Source: Saccharolobus caldissimus | GTDB lineage: Archaea; Thermoproteota; Thermoprotei_A; Sulfolobales; Sulfolobaceae | Assembly: GCF_020886315.1 (NCBI RefSeq) | Contig: NZ_AP025226.1 | Location: 2,010,001 to 2,074,000, forward strand | DNA length: 64,000 nucleotides | Direction: 5' to 3' | Part shown: one piece after another, positions 56,436 through 64,000 of the stretch | Position numbering within the stretch: the stretch's first letter is position 1 | Layout of the letters: the number at the start of each line of letters is the position of its first letter | The notes under the pieces: generated by a model | Seen by the model: only the letters and a program-made list of their open reading frames with translations | Told to the model about the DNA's origin: nothing | Database searches by the model: none | Position numbers and translations under genes: made by a program

Positions 56436-56639
56436 ATGATAAGCATGATATCTCCAATTCTTTTCGTTAAAATCTCTTTCCTTATAATAGCATTAGTAAT
56501 GGCTCTTTTCGGTGCTACATATGTAGGTATTGCGTATTTTAATCTATTTCCTAAAGTGAGGAATGATCTATACACTATTGGTACAACTTTAGTTGCTATA
56601 GCTACAGCATTTATAATACTTACCTTTATACTACTTTAA
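56436..56639 (+). CDS. Small two-helix membrane protein
   Basis: 67 residues, two membrane helices (about 8-32 and 45-66) with a short charged loop (FPKVRNDLYT). Not recognised. ATG 56436, TATA about 28 bases upstream. It overlaps the end of the convergent hydratase gene by 14 bases. Confidence 0.55.
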   Translation: MISMISPILFVKISFLIIALVMALFGATYVGIAYFNLFPKVRNDLYTIGTTLVAIATAFIILTFILL

Positions 56640-57366
56640 CTCTAACTTCCCCTAGAGACTTAATTTTTCCTACTACGATATCTCCTTTTTTAATATCTAT
56701 TGGAGTTATCATACTTCCAGCTAATATAACATAGCCTTTTCTTATTTTAATACCTAAATTTAAGGCCTTGTTTACTGACCAATATAAAGAATTAATCGGA
56801 TTTCCCATTATTGCATTAGAACATGATGTTGCGACTATATTTCCATTAATTTCAAGAACTCCTCCTAATAGGTCAAGATCTTTTGGTTTCTTAAAAGTAT
56901 TTCCCAATGTAAATTTATAAGCTGAGACATTGTCTGCTATCAAATCCTCAACATTTCCCCTTCCCTTAATTCTAGTATCTGGTATTTCTAAAGCAGCAGT
57001 AACACTATCGATATAGGTTAATAACTCTCCTTTATTTTTAGGCAATTCATCAATATCCTCTTTAAAAATAAATGCTATTTCCAGTTCAACTTTAGGAGAA
57101 ATAGTTTCTGTTGAGTCTATTTCGTAATCTTCACTATTTGGCAATAATCTTCCAATTACTGGTTCATTTGTATTATAAATTTTTTGTGTCTGTATGCTAG
57201 TTAGACCTGCCTTTAATCCAGATATGTCATTTCCTATAACTAATTCCTGTATTTTATATGCTTCTTCTCTGGTAAAATTAAATTTTAAGGAAGGAGGATC
57301 TATAGGTTTACGGGTTCTTATTGCATCTTTAATTAACTGTGCTATTTGCACAATTTTATCTTCCAT
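56626..57366 (-). CDS. 2-keto-4-pentenoate hydratase / 2-oxo-hepta-3-ene-1,7-dioate hydratase family
   Basis: 246 residues of the FAH/MhpD fold: LIKDAIRTRKPIDPPSLKFN, GLKAGLTSIQTQKIYNTNEP, metal ligands in ISPKVELEIAFIFKEDID (Glu-x-Glu) and VTAALEIPDTRI, and VILAGSMITPIDIKKGD. It acts on dienoates in breakdown of aromatic compounds; hydratase or decarboxylase cannot be told apart here. No other meta-cleavage gene is nearby. Confidence 0.83.
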   Translation of the reverse strand: MEDKIVQIAQLIKDAIRTRKPIDPPSLKFNFTREEAYKIQELVIGNDISGLKAGLTSIQTQKIYNTNEPVIGRLLPNSEDYEIDSTETISPKVELEIAFIFKEDIDELPKNKGELLTYIDSVTAALEIPDTRIKGRGNVEDLIADNVSAYKFTLGNTFKKPKDLDLLGGVLEINGNIVATSCSNAIMGNPINSLYWSVNKALNLGIKIRKGYVILAGSMITPIDIKKGDIVVGKIKSLGEVRVKVV

Positions 57367-57407
57367 TTTAAAATCAGCAGATTTAATATAGTTTTAAACA
57401 AAAAATA

Positions 57408-57465
57408 ATTAATGCTGAAAAGGGCTCGGCTTGATTTGTGATGAATGAGCTATTTAACTGAGTTT
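57408..57465 (+). ncRNA. Candidate C/D box guide sRNA 4
   Basis: C box ATGCTGA (57412-57418, one mismatch), 12-base guide AAAGGGCTCGGC, D' box TTGA (57431-57434), C' box GTGATGA (57438-57444), 13-base guide ATGAGCTATTTAA and D box CTGA (57458-57461). Spacing is that of Sulfolobus C/D sRNAs. The end overlaps a few bases of the convergent zinc-ribbon gene. Targets not identified. The C box mismatch lowers confidence. Confidence 0.5.
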
Positions 57466-57945
57466 TGTTCCGCAATTTGCACAGAATTTAGCAGTAGGTG
57501 GGTTAATTGTTCCGCAATTTGGGCATCTTATTCCCTGTGTCATTGGTTGTTGTGCAGCAGGTTGCTGATAAATTGGTTGCTGAGCTACTGGCTGCTGGTA
57601 AAAAGCTGGTAAATCAAATAAACCATCATTTATTTGTTTATCTATATTAGTGAATAACCTATGGTTAATTAACTCTCTTCCTAAAGGTCCTATATGTTCT
57701 TCCTCAACTACTATTTTAAAGTCATTAGGTTGTCCAGTGATTCTTATAATGATATTTTCCACATGGTGAAAATGACCTTTTTTCATTGCTCTAATTGTAT
57801 AGTCATAATACATAATCCCTGGCATAGCAGGTGGAACTGGATTTTGCATTATAGTTGATTCCCACCCTTCACTTAATAATAAATTATTTATCTCTTGTGC
57901 TAAAGCGGGTATATTTATGGCCCTTCCAGTATAAATTTTCTGCAT
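57454..57945 (-). CDS. Zinc-ribbon protein with a Gln/Pro repeat linker
   Basis: 163 residues from ATG 57945 (MQKIYTGRAINIPALAQEIN). An a/b domain of about 110 residues is followed by a linker of YQQP/AQQP repeats (about residues 113-138) and a zinc ribbon CPNCGTINPPTAKFCANCGT. A TATTAA-type box about 26 bases before 57945 favours this start over upstream ones (frame open to 58041). Unknown function; the ribbon may bind RNA, DNA or protein. Confidence 0.65.
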   Translation of the reverse strand: MQKIYTGRAINIPALAQEINNLLLSEGWESTIMQNPVPPAMPGIMYYDYTIRAMKKGHFHHVENIIIRITGQPNDFKIVVEEEHIGPLGRELINHRLFTNIDKQINDGLFDLPAFYQQPVAQQPIYQQPAAQQPMTQGIRCPNCGTINPPTAKFCANCGTKLS

Positions 57946-58041
57946 ATCTAATATCATCAACTTTCTATTAATAAATCTTTTACAAAATGGGTCAACGTTT
58001 AAAGTTAAAAAAAAGGTTATATTTACTCTTAAATAAATCAT

Positions 58042-58374
58042 CTATACCTATAAGTAATTTAAGTAGAGATAATTTATATGTCTTTATTAAATTAATAAAA
58101 TAATTGAATAGCATATGATATGCTAAAATTTTTGTGTCAATATTATTTTTAACTTTTTATTATTGCGGAAATTAATGGGAGAACTTTCCAAAGGATTAAA
58201 ATTATTATTTCTATATTTACAATAATGGATGAACTTTATGAATTTAATATTTATAATTTTCCTTGCATAAAATTATTATAACGATTTTCTTTTTTAAAAT
58301 TAATTAAGCATTAAACACTATACCTAAATCGTTATCTAAGAAACTTTTATATTGCATGAGGAAAAATAAGTAGT
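58042..58374. other. 333-bp AT-rich intergenic region
   Basis: No open frame of interest. It contains the promoter of the heat-shock transcript at its right end: CTTTTATATT (58344-58353) is a TATA box about 25 bases before the ATG of the leader ORF at 58375. Confidence 0.45.
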
Positions 58375-58446
58375 ATGGGAAGACTGCTTAGATGGTACAT
58401 AATTTATAGAATAATTAAGTTTTTGTGGCAATGGAGAAGAAGGTGA
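58375..58446 (+). CDS. 23-residue basic leader ORF before hsp20
   Basis: ATG 58375 to TGA 58444-58446 encodes MGRLLRWYIIYRIIKFLWQW followed by RRR: Trp/Tyr-rich, strongly basic, amphipathic. The ATG lies at the usual leaderless distance after a TATA box. hsp20 starts only nine bases after its stop, with AGGTGAT as ribosome-binding site inside the leader's end. It could be a real small protein or a translated leader that controls the heat-shock gene. Confidence 0.45.
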   Translation: MGRLLRWYIIYRIIKFLWQWRRR

Positions 58447-58455
58447 TAAGTATTG

Positions 58456-58827
58456 ATGGATGTAATTGTAAGAGAAATTGGAAGGAGGATAAATGAGTTA
58501 AGTAGGGAATTTTATGAGACCGTAATTCCACCTATTGACATGTATGAAGAAGGAGGGGAATTAGTAGTTGTAGCTGATTTAGCGGGATTTAGTAAAGATA
58601 AAATAAACGTTAGAATAACTGGGGAAAACGATTTAATAATAACTGCAAGTAGGGAAATCGAATATATAGGTACAAAGTACTATACTCAAAGACCTCTAAG
58701 AATCTACAAAAGAATTCGTCTTCCAGCTAAGGTTAAAAAAGACTCGCAGATAACAGCCAAATATGAGAATGGTGTACTAACTATAAGAATACCTATAGAA
58801 GGAGCAATTTCAGTCAAAGTAGAGTAA
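58456..58827 (+). CDS. hsp20: Small heat-shock protein Hsp20 (Hsp14.1 type)
   Basis: 123 residues: MDVIVREIGRRINELSREFY, PPIDMYEEGGELVVVADLAG, then the a-crystallin core with IITASREIEYIGTKYYTQRP and KYENGVLTIRIPIEG; the C-terminal anchor is the V-K-V-E end. It closely resembles Hsp14.1 of S. solfataricus. Forms oligomers that hold unfolded proteins. ATG 58456 preferred; the preceding TTG adds one codon. Confidence 0.93.
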   Translation: MDVIVREIGRRINELSREFYETVIPPIDMYEEGGELVVVADLAGFSKDKINVRITGENDLIITASREIEYIGTKYYTQRPLRIYKRIRLPAKVKKDSQITAKYENGVLTIRIPIEGAISVKVE

Positions 58828-58840
58828 ATAATGTAATCTA

Positions 58841-60328
58841 TTATTTTTTGTTATTAGTAGTGTAAAATGTTAGAGCTAATATTACAATTAAAAATGTTAT
58901 TATAATATTTTTTGTAAATGCATATATTATTATTGCTAAAATAAGTGTTATTTGAGTGAGGTAATCTTTTACAGAACTGCTTTTAACTTGAATTATTTCT
59001 CTCTGCTGAGGATAAGCTAAAAGAAAATTTCTAAATCTATTCCATAAATTATCTAATATTTCCCTAGCTTGTTCTATAACTACTTTTGTCGTATAACCCT
59101 CTTCTTCAAGGAAAGATATTGATGCTTTGACAAAATCAAAACTACTATCTATTTCCCTACAAGTACCATCTAAAACGTTAATCATTCTAAAGGGCAACAC
59201 TAACTTAGAAGGCATCCTAAGTGGGAATTTAAAGAAAACTTGATCAGCTAATTTTAAGAAATCTTGTAATTCCAGTTCTTCTATTTCTATTCCTTGCATG
59301 CTTTGCATAAATAACTTTAAACCTTTAGCTAAAACTACCCTATCTGCAAAAGGCTGAATTGCCCCTAACTCATCTAGTACTCTAACTAACGAATCAGCGT
59401 CCATTCTAACCATTGCTACATAAGCTCTAAGTAATAGACTTCTCGTTTTCTCATCAATCCTACCACACATTCCAAAATCGTAAAGAATTAAATTACCCTC
59501 TTTATCAACTGCTATATTACCTGGGTGTGGATCCGCATGAAAGTACTCTTTACTTAATAGCATGTACATGAATAATCTAAACACTCTGTAAGCTAGGATT
59601 TTACTATCAATTATTTTTTTAGCTTCTTCGCTGGTTACTTTATAACCTCTTATATATTCCATTATTAGTACTCTTTTAGTCGCTTTTATTACAGCTGGTA
59701 TTCTTAAAGAAGGGTAATCGGAGAGTTCTTCTTTAATCTTACTAAGGTAAAAGGCTTCCTTAACATAATCCATTTCTTCAAATATTCTTCTGGAAAACTC
59801 ATCCATGAATACTTTTATAATCTCTAGAAATGATTCATCAAATACTAGCCTAAGAAATGGTAATAGTTTTCTCATTACTTGAATATCCTCACTAACTATT
59901 TCCTTAATTCTAGGCCTATTTACTTTTACGGCAACTAGTCTTCCCTTATATTCCCCTAAATATACTTGACCCAATGAAGCTGAAGATATAGGTTTTTCAT
60001 CTAGAATTTTGAGTTCGTCACCCATTTCTTCTTCTATAATTTTTTTAACATCAGAAAATGGAGCTGGTGGTACATCGTCTTGAAGTCTTGCTAACTCCCT
60101 TATATACGCATCTGGCATTATATCTGGTCTAACTGATAATATTTGTCCAAATTTAATGAAAGTAGGTCCTAATTTGATAAGTGCGTCAACTAACTTTTTG
60201 GCTTCTTCCTCCATTTCTTTTTCATTAACTGGCTTATTTTTTAATATCCTCTGTCTAAATTCTCTATAAGCAATAACTCTGGGAGCTAAGGTAAAAAATA
60301 CCTGTAATAGCCTTCTTATCACATACAT
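58841..60328 (-). CDS. ABC1/UbiB (AarF) family protein kinase-like
   Basis: 495 residues. KxGQ motif in IKFGQILSVRPDIMPD, the nucleotide region SASLGQVYLGEYKGRLVAVK, EEMDYVKEAFYLS, VLIMEYIRGYKV, and catalytic HADPHPGNIAVDKEGNLILY followed by DFGMCGR. A C-terminal pair of membrane helices (about 450-490) anchors it. In bacteria and eukaryotes the family assists quinone synthesis; a role with caldariellaquinone is plausible here. It converges with hsp20 (13-bp gap). Confidence 0.88.
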   Translation of the reverse strand: MYVIRRLLQVFFTLAPRVIAYREFRQRILKNKPVNEKEMEEEAKKLVDALIKLGPTFIKFGQILSVRPDIMPDAYIRELARLQDDVPPAPFSDVKKIIEEEMGDELKILDEKPISSASLGQVYLGEYKGRLVAVKVNRPRIKEIVSEDIQVMRKLLPFLRLVFDESFLEIIKVFMDEFSRRIFEEMDYVKEAFYLSKIKEELSDYPSLRIPAVIKATKRVLIMEYIRGYKVTSEEAKKIIDSKILAYRVFRLFMYMLLSKEYFHADPHPGNIAVDKEGNLILYDFGMCGRIDEKTRSLLLRAYVAMVRMDADSLVRVLDELGAIQPFADRVVLAKGLKLFMQSMQGIEIEELELQDFLKLADQVFFKFPLRMPSKLVLPFRMINVLDGTCREIDSSFDFVKASISFLEEEGYTTKVVIEQAREILDNLWNRFRNFLLAYPQQREIIQVKSSSVKDYLTQITLILAIIIYAFTKNIIITFLIVILALTFYTTNNKK

Positions 60329-60503
60329 TAAAACGACTGTAAAGTATATATATCTTTCAACTCCAATATTTAAAAATTAATTAGAAATAAATTTAATAAT
60401 ATTAGTTTCAATATAAATTATATCTTCTCTTTTTACCAATTAAAAACTCAAGTTTAAGTAGTTTTTAACAAATTATTTTTATGTATGAAGATCATATACT
60501 GTT

Positions 60504-61007
60504 GTGAGTACTACTAATTCGTTCCTTAAATCGGGCAATTTAGTAAGCATGGTAGCCGCTTTTACTATAATTGCAGAATTATTATATCTTGCAATTTTTG
60601 GATTAAATTCCGTTTATTCAATTGTATCCTTAACACTTATATCTTTAATATTTATGCAAGGTATAGTTGCATTTATTTTTTACTATACAGCGTTAAAATC
60701 AATTCTAATGTTAATTGATGTACCTATAGGATTATTGATTGAGGCTATTGCAATATACTTCCTTTTTCTTCATAAATTTTTAGGGTTGGAATTAATTTTG
60801 ATAGGATATATATCTGAGCCTATAGCAGGAACTGTATTATTTAAATATTTTTATAAGACAAATAGAATTTACTCTCTGATGTTTTTCATAGGGGCTATAG
60901 TATTTACACTGGGTTTGCCACTATATGTGTTTAATGTCCCATATGTTGCAATAATTGGTGACATTGTGAAAATATTTGGTTTATTGAAATTAAGAAAATG
61001 CATTTAA
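60504..61007 (+). CDS. Polytopic membrane protein, unknown
   Basis: 167 residues with five to six membrane helices and a short basic end (KLRKCI). Not recognised. GTG start at 60504. It is 25 bases upstream of the CARF-like gene in the same direction, so the two could be one unit. Confidence 0.5.
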   Translation: MSTTNSFLKSGNLVSMVAAFTIIAELLYLAIFGLNSVYSIVSLTLISLIFMQGIVAFIFYYTALKSILMLIDVPIGLLIEAIAIYFLFLHKFLGLELILIGYISEPIAGTVLFKYFYKTNRIYSLMFFIGAIVFTLGLPLYVFNVPYVAIIGDIVKIFGLLKLRKCI

Positions 61008-61032
61008 AAGGCTCTTCAAATGAAATACATGG

Positions 61033-62289
61033 ATGAAAGTACTCATAATTTCACCATTAACTGATCTTCCATCAAATGAAGGGAAATTCATACCCTTAGA
61101 AATAACTAATTGGTCTAATTCTCCTATAGAGATTAATTCTAAGTTTTCATTCTTAGCTGAAAAAGATTTTTTAGAAAGTGAAAAACATGACGTTAAGGTC
61201 ATTTGCCTAGTACCTACAAGTATAAGAGATAAGTTAAATATTTCGTTCTCTACATATGATGAATTAATTAATAATATATTATCTAATCTAAAGATAGAAG
61301 GTACAGAAATTAATGTAATTCCCTTTGAAAGTACTATAAATCTAGGGACTTCGTTATATTATATCTATTTATTTATATATAAAGCTCTTAAACAATTCTC
61401 CCCAGATGTAATACTTTTAGACGTATCTAATTCATCTTCGTTATTTTCCTCATTAGCGTTAAAGGGATTAGAAATAGCTATTGATGACATGTTGCTAACT
61501 TATGCCGAAAATTACATTTATGCAATTATATCTAAAAGAGATAATGGATATATTCAAACAGTTTTACATTTATATAAAAATAGACAAAACGTAAAAATTG
61601 CCGAATATTTGCTAAGAGAGATGAAGGTTTTAAGAACAGAGAAGCCAGTCACTTTACCTCAACCTTTAGGAAGAGCTGAATTTAGGAGATTAGCTTTCAC
61701 AATAGAAAATTGTTTACCATTAGTTGCATTACATATTTTGGATAGAATAGAATATGAGAAATTAATGAGAGAGGAAGATTTTATTAAAATAATTATTGAA
61801 AATATTAAAATAGATAAAGGGAATATAACCGATGATGTTGAATTATTGGAGGGAGCTGTTTATTATACGTTAGCTAGGCATTTAGTTGAAAAGTATAAGG
61901 TAAATAAGCCATTTACGATAGATAATTTAAGGAACATTTTAAATATAACATCTATAGTTTGTAATAAAGCAGTGAATAGATTTGTAGATGAGATAATGCT
62001 TACTATAAATTATCTTTTGAAACACAATGAATTAGGAGGAGAATATAGACTAGGAGCAATATATAATATAATGAAATTATCTCTAATTGATTTTATAAAA
62101 AATAAAGAGAATATAATGGAAATGTTAAAGAACTATAAAAGGGAATGTGGAGATATAGAACTAACTAACATGGGATTTGAACCGAATTCTACAATCATAA
62201 ATATAAATAAGGAAAAGATATATATTTACTACGCTGAAGAGTGTGAGGACAAAATAATGAGTAAGGTAAAGGACATGATGGGAGAATAA
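61033..62289 (+). CDS. CARF/Csx1-like protein (degenerate CRISPR ring-nuclease/RNase type)
   Basis: 418 residues. The first 160 resemble the Csx1/MJ1666 Rossmann domain: MKVLIISPLTDLP, KVICLVPTSIRDKLNISFST, INVIPFES and, where DLTHG is normal, a LLDVSNSSSLFSSLALKG (Asp130). The C-terminal helical part ends in a region like the HEPN Rx4H site, reading NYLLKHNELGG with His331 but no Arg. So ligand and RNase motifs are both altered. Assignment rests on motif order seen by eye. Next to it are two unrecognised genes in the other direction. Confidence 0.5.
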   Translation: MKVLIISPLTDLPSNEGKFIPLEITNWSNSPIEINSKFSFLAEKDFLESEKHDVKVICLVPTSIRDKLNISFSTYDELINNILSNLKIEGTEINVIPFESTINLGTSLYYIYLFIYKALKQFSPDVILLDVSNSSSLFSSLALKGLEIAIDDMLLTYAENYIYAIISKRDNGYIQTVLHLYKNRQNVKIAEYLLREMKVLRTEKPVTLPQPLGRAEFRRLAFTIENCLPLVALHILDRIEYEKLMREEDFIKIIIENIKIDKGNITDDVELLEGAVYYTLARHLVEKYKVNKPFTIDNLRNILNITSIVCNKAVNRFVDEIMLTINYLLKHNELGGEYRLGAIYNIMKLSLIDFIKNKENIMEMLKNYKRECGDIELTNMGFEPNSTIININKEKIYIYYAEECEDKIMSKVKDMMGE

Positions 62290-62298
62290 TGTAACATA

Positions 62299-62892
62299 TT
62301 AAGAGAATTCTACGTTAAGTTCGCAGTCCTTATTTAGTGATTTTTCATTGTACTTATCTAAAATCCTTCTAATTAAAAATTGTATGAATCTTGTTACATT
62401 AGAGTCTTTAGTAATAAATAAAATTTCCAATAAATTTTCTCCCTTAACTCTTAATTTTACATCTTCATTAAAAAGGTATACAATAGCCTTAATTATACTT
62501 TCAACCTTACTCCTTGATTTGCACTTGCTGTCATTTTCTTGTCCAACCATAAATATATTTAGTCCTATATTATTTGTATTATTTAAGTTTTGTAGTAAAT
62601 TTTCCGCTATATCGTCTATTATTTTTTCATTTATATTATAAATTAATTTTTTAAAGAAATTACTATTAATTAGATATTTTAATCCTATTAAGCTATCCTG
62701 AACATTATCATCCACAATATTAATATCTTCTGAAATTAAATTCATAGAGCTTTCAATTAATTTATCAGTACATTTATAGGATTTTTTCATATTTATTTTA
62801 AGGCAAATATTATCAAGTTCTTCCTTTATCTTGCTTCCAATTCTCCAAGGATCAGAACGTCTTTTATTCCTTAAATCTTCCGATTCACTCAT
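62299..62892 (-). CDS. Hypothetical AT-rich helical protein
   Basis: 197 residues from ATG 62892 (two codons after a GTG). Long charged helices rich in Lys, Asn and Ile; IGLNIFMVGQENDSKCKSRS in the middle and FIQFLIRRILDKYNEKSLNK near the end. Not recognised. It converges with the CARF-like gene (9-bp gap) and follows the last gene of the window on the same strand. Confidence 0.5.
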   Translation of the reverse strand: MSESEDLRNKRRSDPWRIGSKIKEELDNICLKINMKKSYKCTDKLIESSMNLISEDINIVDDNVQDSLIGLKYLINSNFFKKLIYNINEKIIDDIAENLLQNLNNTNNIGLNIFMVGQENDSKCKSRSKVESIIKAIVYLFNEDVKLRVKGENLLEILFITKDSNVTRFIQFLIRRILDKYNEKSLNKDCELNVEFS

Positions 62893-62980
62893 ATACACTA
62901 TATTAGCTAACTTACTCTTATTCGTTTTCCGTAGTTCTAATATTTAAAACCTTAAGTTAAATATTTACAAATAATATTCT

Positions 62981-63988
62981 TTAAATAAATACATTATTTT
63001 CTATTTTCGCTCTTAATATTTTTCCACTATTAAATGTCTCTGGGGATATATTGAAGGTATATTTTATCAATTCAACAACATAATTGTTTAATACTCTAGG
63101 ACTTTCAATGATTATTTCCTTATTACTATTCCTATATACTTTAATATCCGTTGATATCAAATACATCACTATATCTAAATTTTTTTGGATCACCTTTGGA
63201 TCAATTAGTTTATAGTTTATTTTACTGAATTCTGCTTGTCTAGGAATTATTATATGTCCAGTTTTTCTTAGTTCAAGGAATAAGGAATAAACATTATACA
63301 AATTGTATAAAATACTATGAAATGGCATATTATTTTTAAATAAATAATCTAAAATATTTAAATTCTGATATAGTATTAGATCATTTAACATTTTTATTTG
63401 GTCTATATTCTTCAGATTTATTCCAAGTTTTGTTGCTATCTCGTCTCTCCTTACAATTACGTTACTATGAACTCTTATTGTGTGATGATTATGCTTACTA
63501 AAGTCCACTATGTTCTGATAGGGGAGTATAACTTCTATGTTACCTTTATTCTCAACTAATTTACCAAAATTTAAGTAAGTCAAAAATGCGTTTAGGACAC
63601 TTATAGAATATTTCAATAAATTGTCATTTGTAATATTTACTGAAATTTTAAAATTTATTTCATTTCTTTCATTATATGAATGTTGTATATTAGAGAAGGG
63701 AAATAGATATTCCAGTAGATGTCTAATATGATATACATTCATAAATGAAAAATAATTTTTAATCAAATATTTTAAAGTTTCATCATATAAATTAATATCA
63801 AGATCATTAAATTGAGAGATGTGAGCAAACGAGAAATTTCCTTTATGAATTAGTATAAAAGGTATGAGAAAACACGCATCTACTCCTATTACAGTCTTGT
63901 TATCTCCCTCTATTATATCTATTAGATTCAAAAATATGTTATCGTAAAATTCTTCTTCTCTATCTCTTTTAATTCCATACAGCTCCAT
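62981..63988 (-). CDS. Hypothetical protein at the right edge
   Basis: 335 residues; not recognised. N-terminal GVDACFLIPFILIHKGNFSF, several His/Asn-rich segments (FSKHNHHTIRVHSNVIVRRD), a possible helix-turn-helix near DEIATKLGINLKNIDQIKML, and IIIPRQAEFSKINYKLIDPK. ATG at 63988, only 12 bases from the window end, so its promoter and any upstream partner are outside. It probably leads a unit with the 62.3-kb gene (88-bp gap). Confidence 0.5.
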   Translation of the reverse strand: MELYGIKRDREEEFYDNIFLNLIDIIEGDNKTVIGVDACFLIPFILIHKGNFSFAHISQFNDLDINLYDETLKYLIKNYFSFMNVYHIRHLLEYLFPFSNIQHSYNERNEINFKISVNITNDNLLKYSISVLNAFLTYLNFGKLVENKGNIEVILPYQNIVDFSKHNHHTIRVHSNVIVRRDEIATKLGINLKNIDQIKMLNDLILYQNLNILDYLFKNNMPFHSILYNLYNVYSLFLELRKTGHIIIPRQAEFSKINYKLIDPKVIQKNLDIVMYLISTDIKVYRNSNKEIIIESPRVLNNYVVELIKYTFNISPETFNSGKILRAKIENNVFI

Positions 63989-64000
63989 GAAAATATTCGC

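Overview
The window is chromosomal DNA of a thermoacidophilic crenarchaeon of the Sulfolobales, closest in character to the Saccharolobus (Sulfolobus) solfataricus / islandicus / shibatae group. The evidence is a 7-kDa Sso7d/Sac7d chromatin protein, the zinc-containing ferredoxin with all its zinc and Fe-S ligands, the sulfoquinovose synthase Agl3, a short Hsp14-type small heat-shock protein, PibD-type pilin signal peptides, many Asn-glycosylated secreted proteins, leaderless genes with TATA boxes about 25 bases before the start codon, and strongly AT-rich DNA. Several proteins look like clear but not identical homologues of the S. solfataricus ones; the species is not certain.

Layout. 1-1.05 kb: remains of two insertion sequences (IS110 type, then an IS5-type fragment) with a GC-rich structured stretch between them. 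1.6-5.6 kb: an ATPase-like protein without a P-loop, a DUF2203 protein, a molybdo-hydroxylase large subunit and a rhodanese. 5.7-12.1 kb: a surface locus with two pilin-like genes, two tandem paralogous glycoproteins, a large GT-C-like membrane protein and an amino-acid permease. 12.2-18.9 kb: a zinc-finger protein, Sso7d, and an operon of a secreted sedolisin protease and a PNGase A-like deglycosylase. 18.8-21.2 kb: a FluG-like pair (amidohydrolase and glutamine synthetase-like ligase). 21.3-26.8 kb: a nucleotidyltransferase, an MFS transporter, a lipoamide-dehydrogenase-like flavoprotein, BluB, and small unknown genes. 26.9-33.1 kb: an accessory segment bounded by a perfect 45-bp inverted repeat, with an IS605/TnpB tail, a HEPN-MNT pair whose HEPN gene has a stop codon, a 5'-truncated IS110 transposase, a ferritin-like/VIT1 fusion, a DUF929 protein, SfsA and a C/D box sRNA gene. 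33.2-40.9 kb: small regulators, zinc ferredoxin, an M61 protease, OsmC, a two-HTH regulator, a Cas4-like nuclease, Agl3 and malate dehydrogenase. 40.9-46.3 kb: a methylcitrate-cycle operon (PrpD, PrpB, CBS protein, citrate synthase), a small membrane protein, a DUF429 protein and triosephosphate isomerase. 46.3-64 kb: an EVE protein, a class V aminotransferase, TenA, PIMT, an ABC exporter, a very large repeat-containing surface protein, a hydratase, a zinc-ribbon protein, Hsp20 behind a short leader ORF, an ABC1/UbiB kinase, and at the right edge a degenerate CARF/Csx1-like protein next to two unrecognised AT-rich genes.

The most notable unannotated signals are four candidate C/D box guide RNAs (about 32.9, 48.4, 50.3 and 57.4 kb), two of which share the same internal D'-C' string; the 45-bp inverted repeat enclosing 5.8 kb; a second diverged dispersed repeat (21.3 and 33.0 kb); the protease-deglycosylase operon; and the CARF-like gene with unknown neighbours. 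No CRISPR array, tRNA or rRNA gene was seen.
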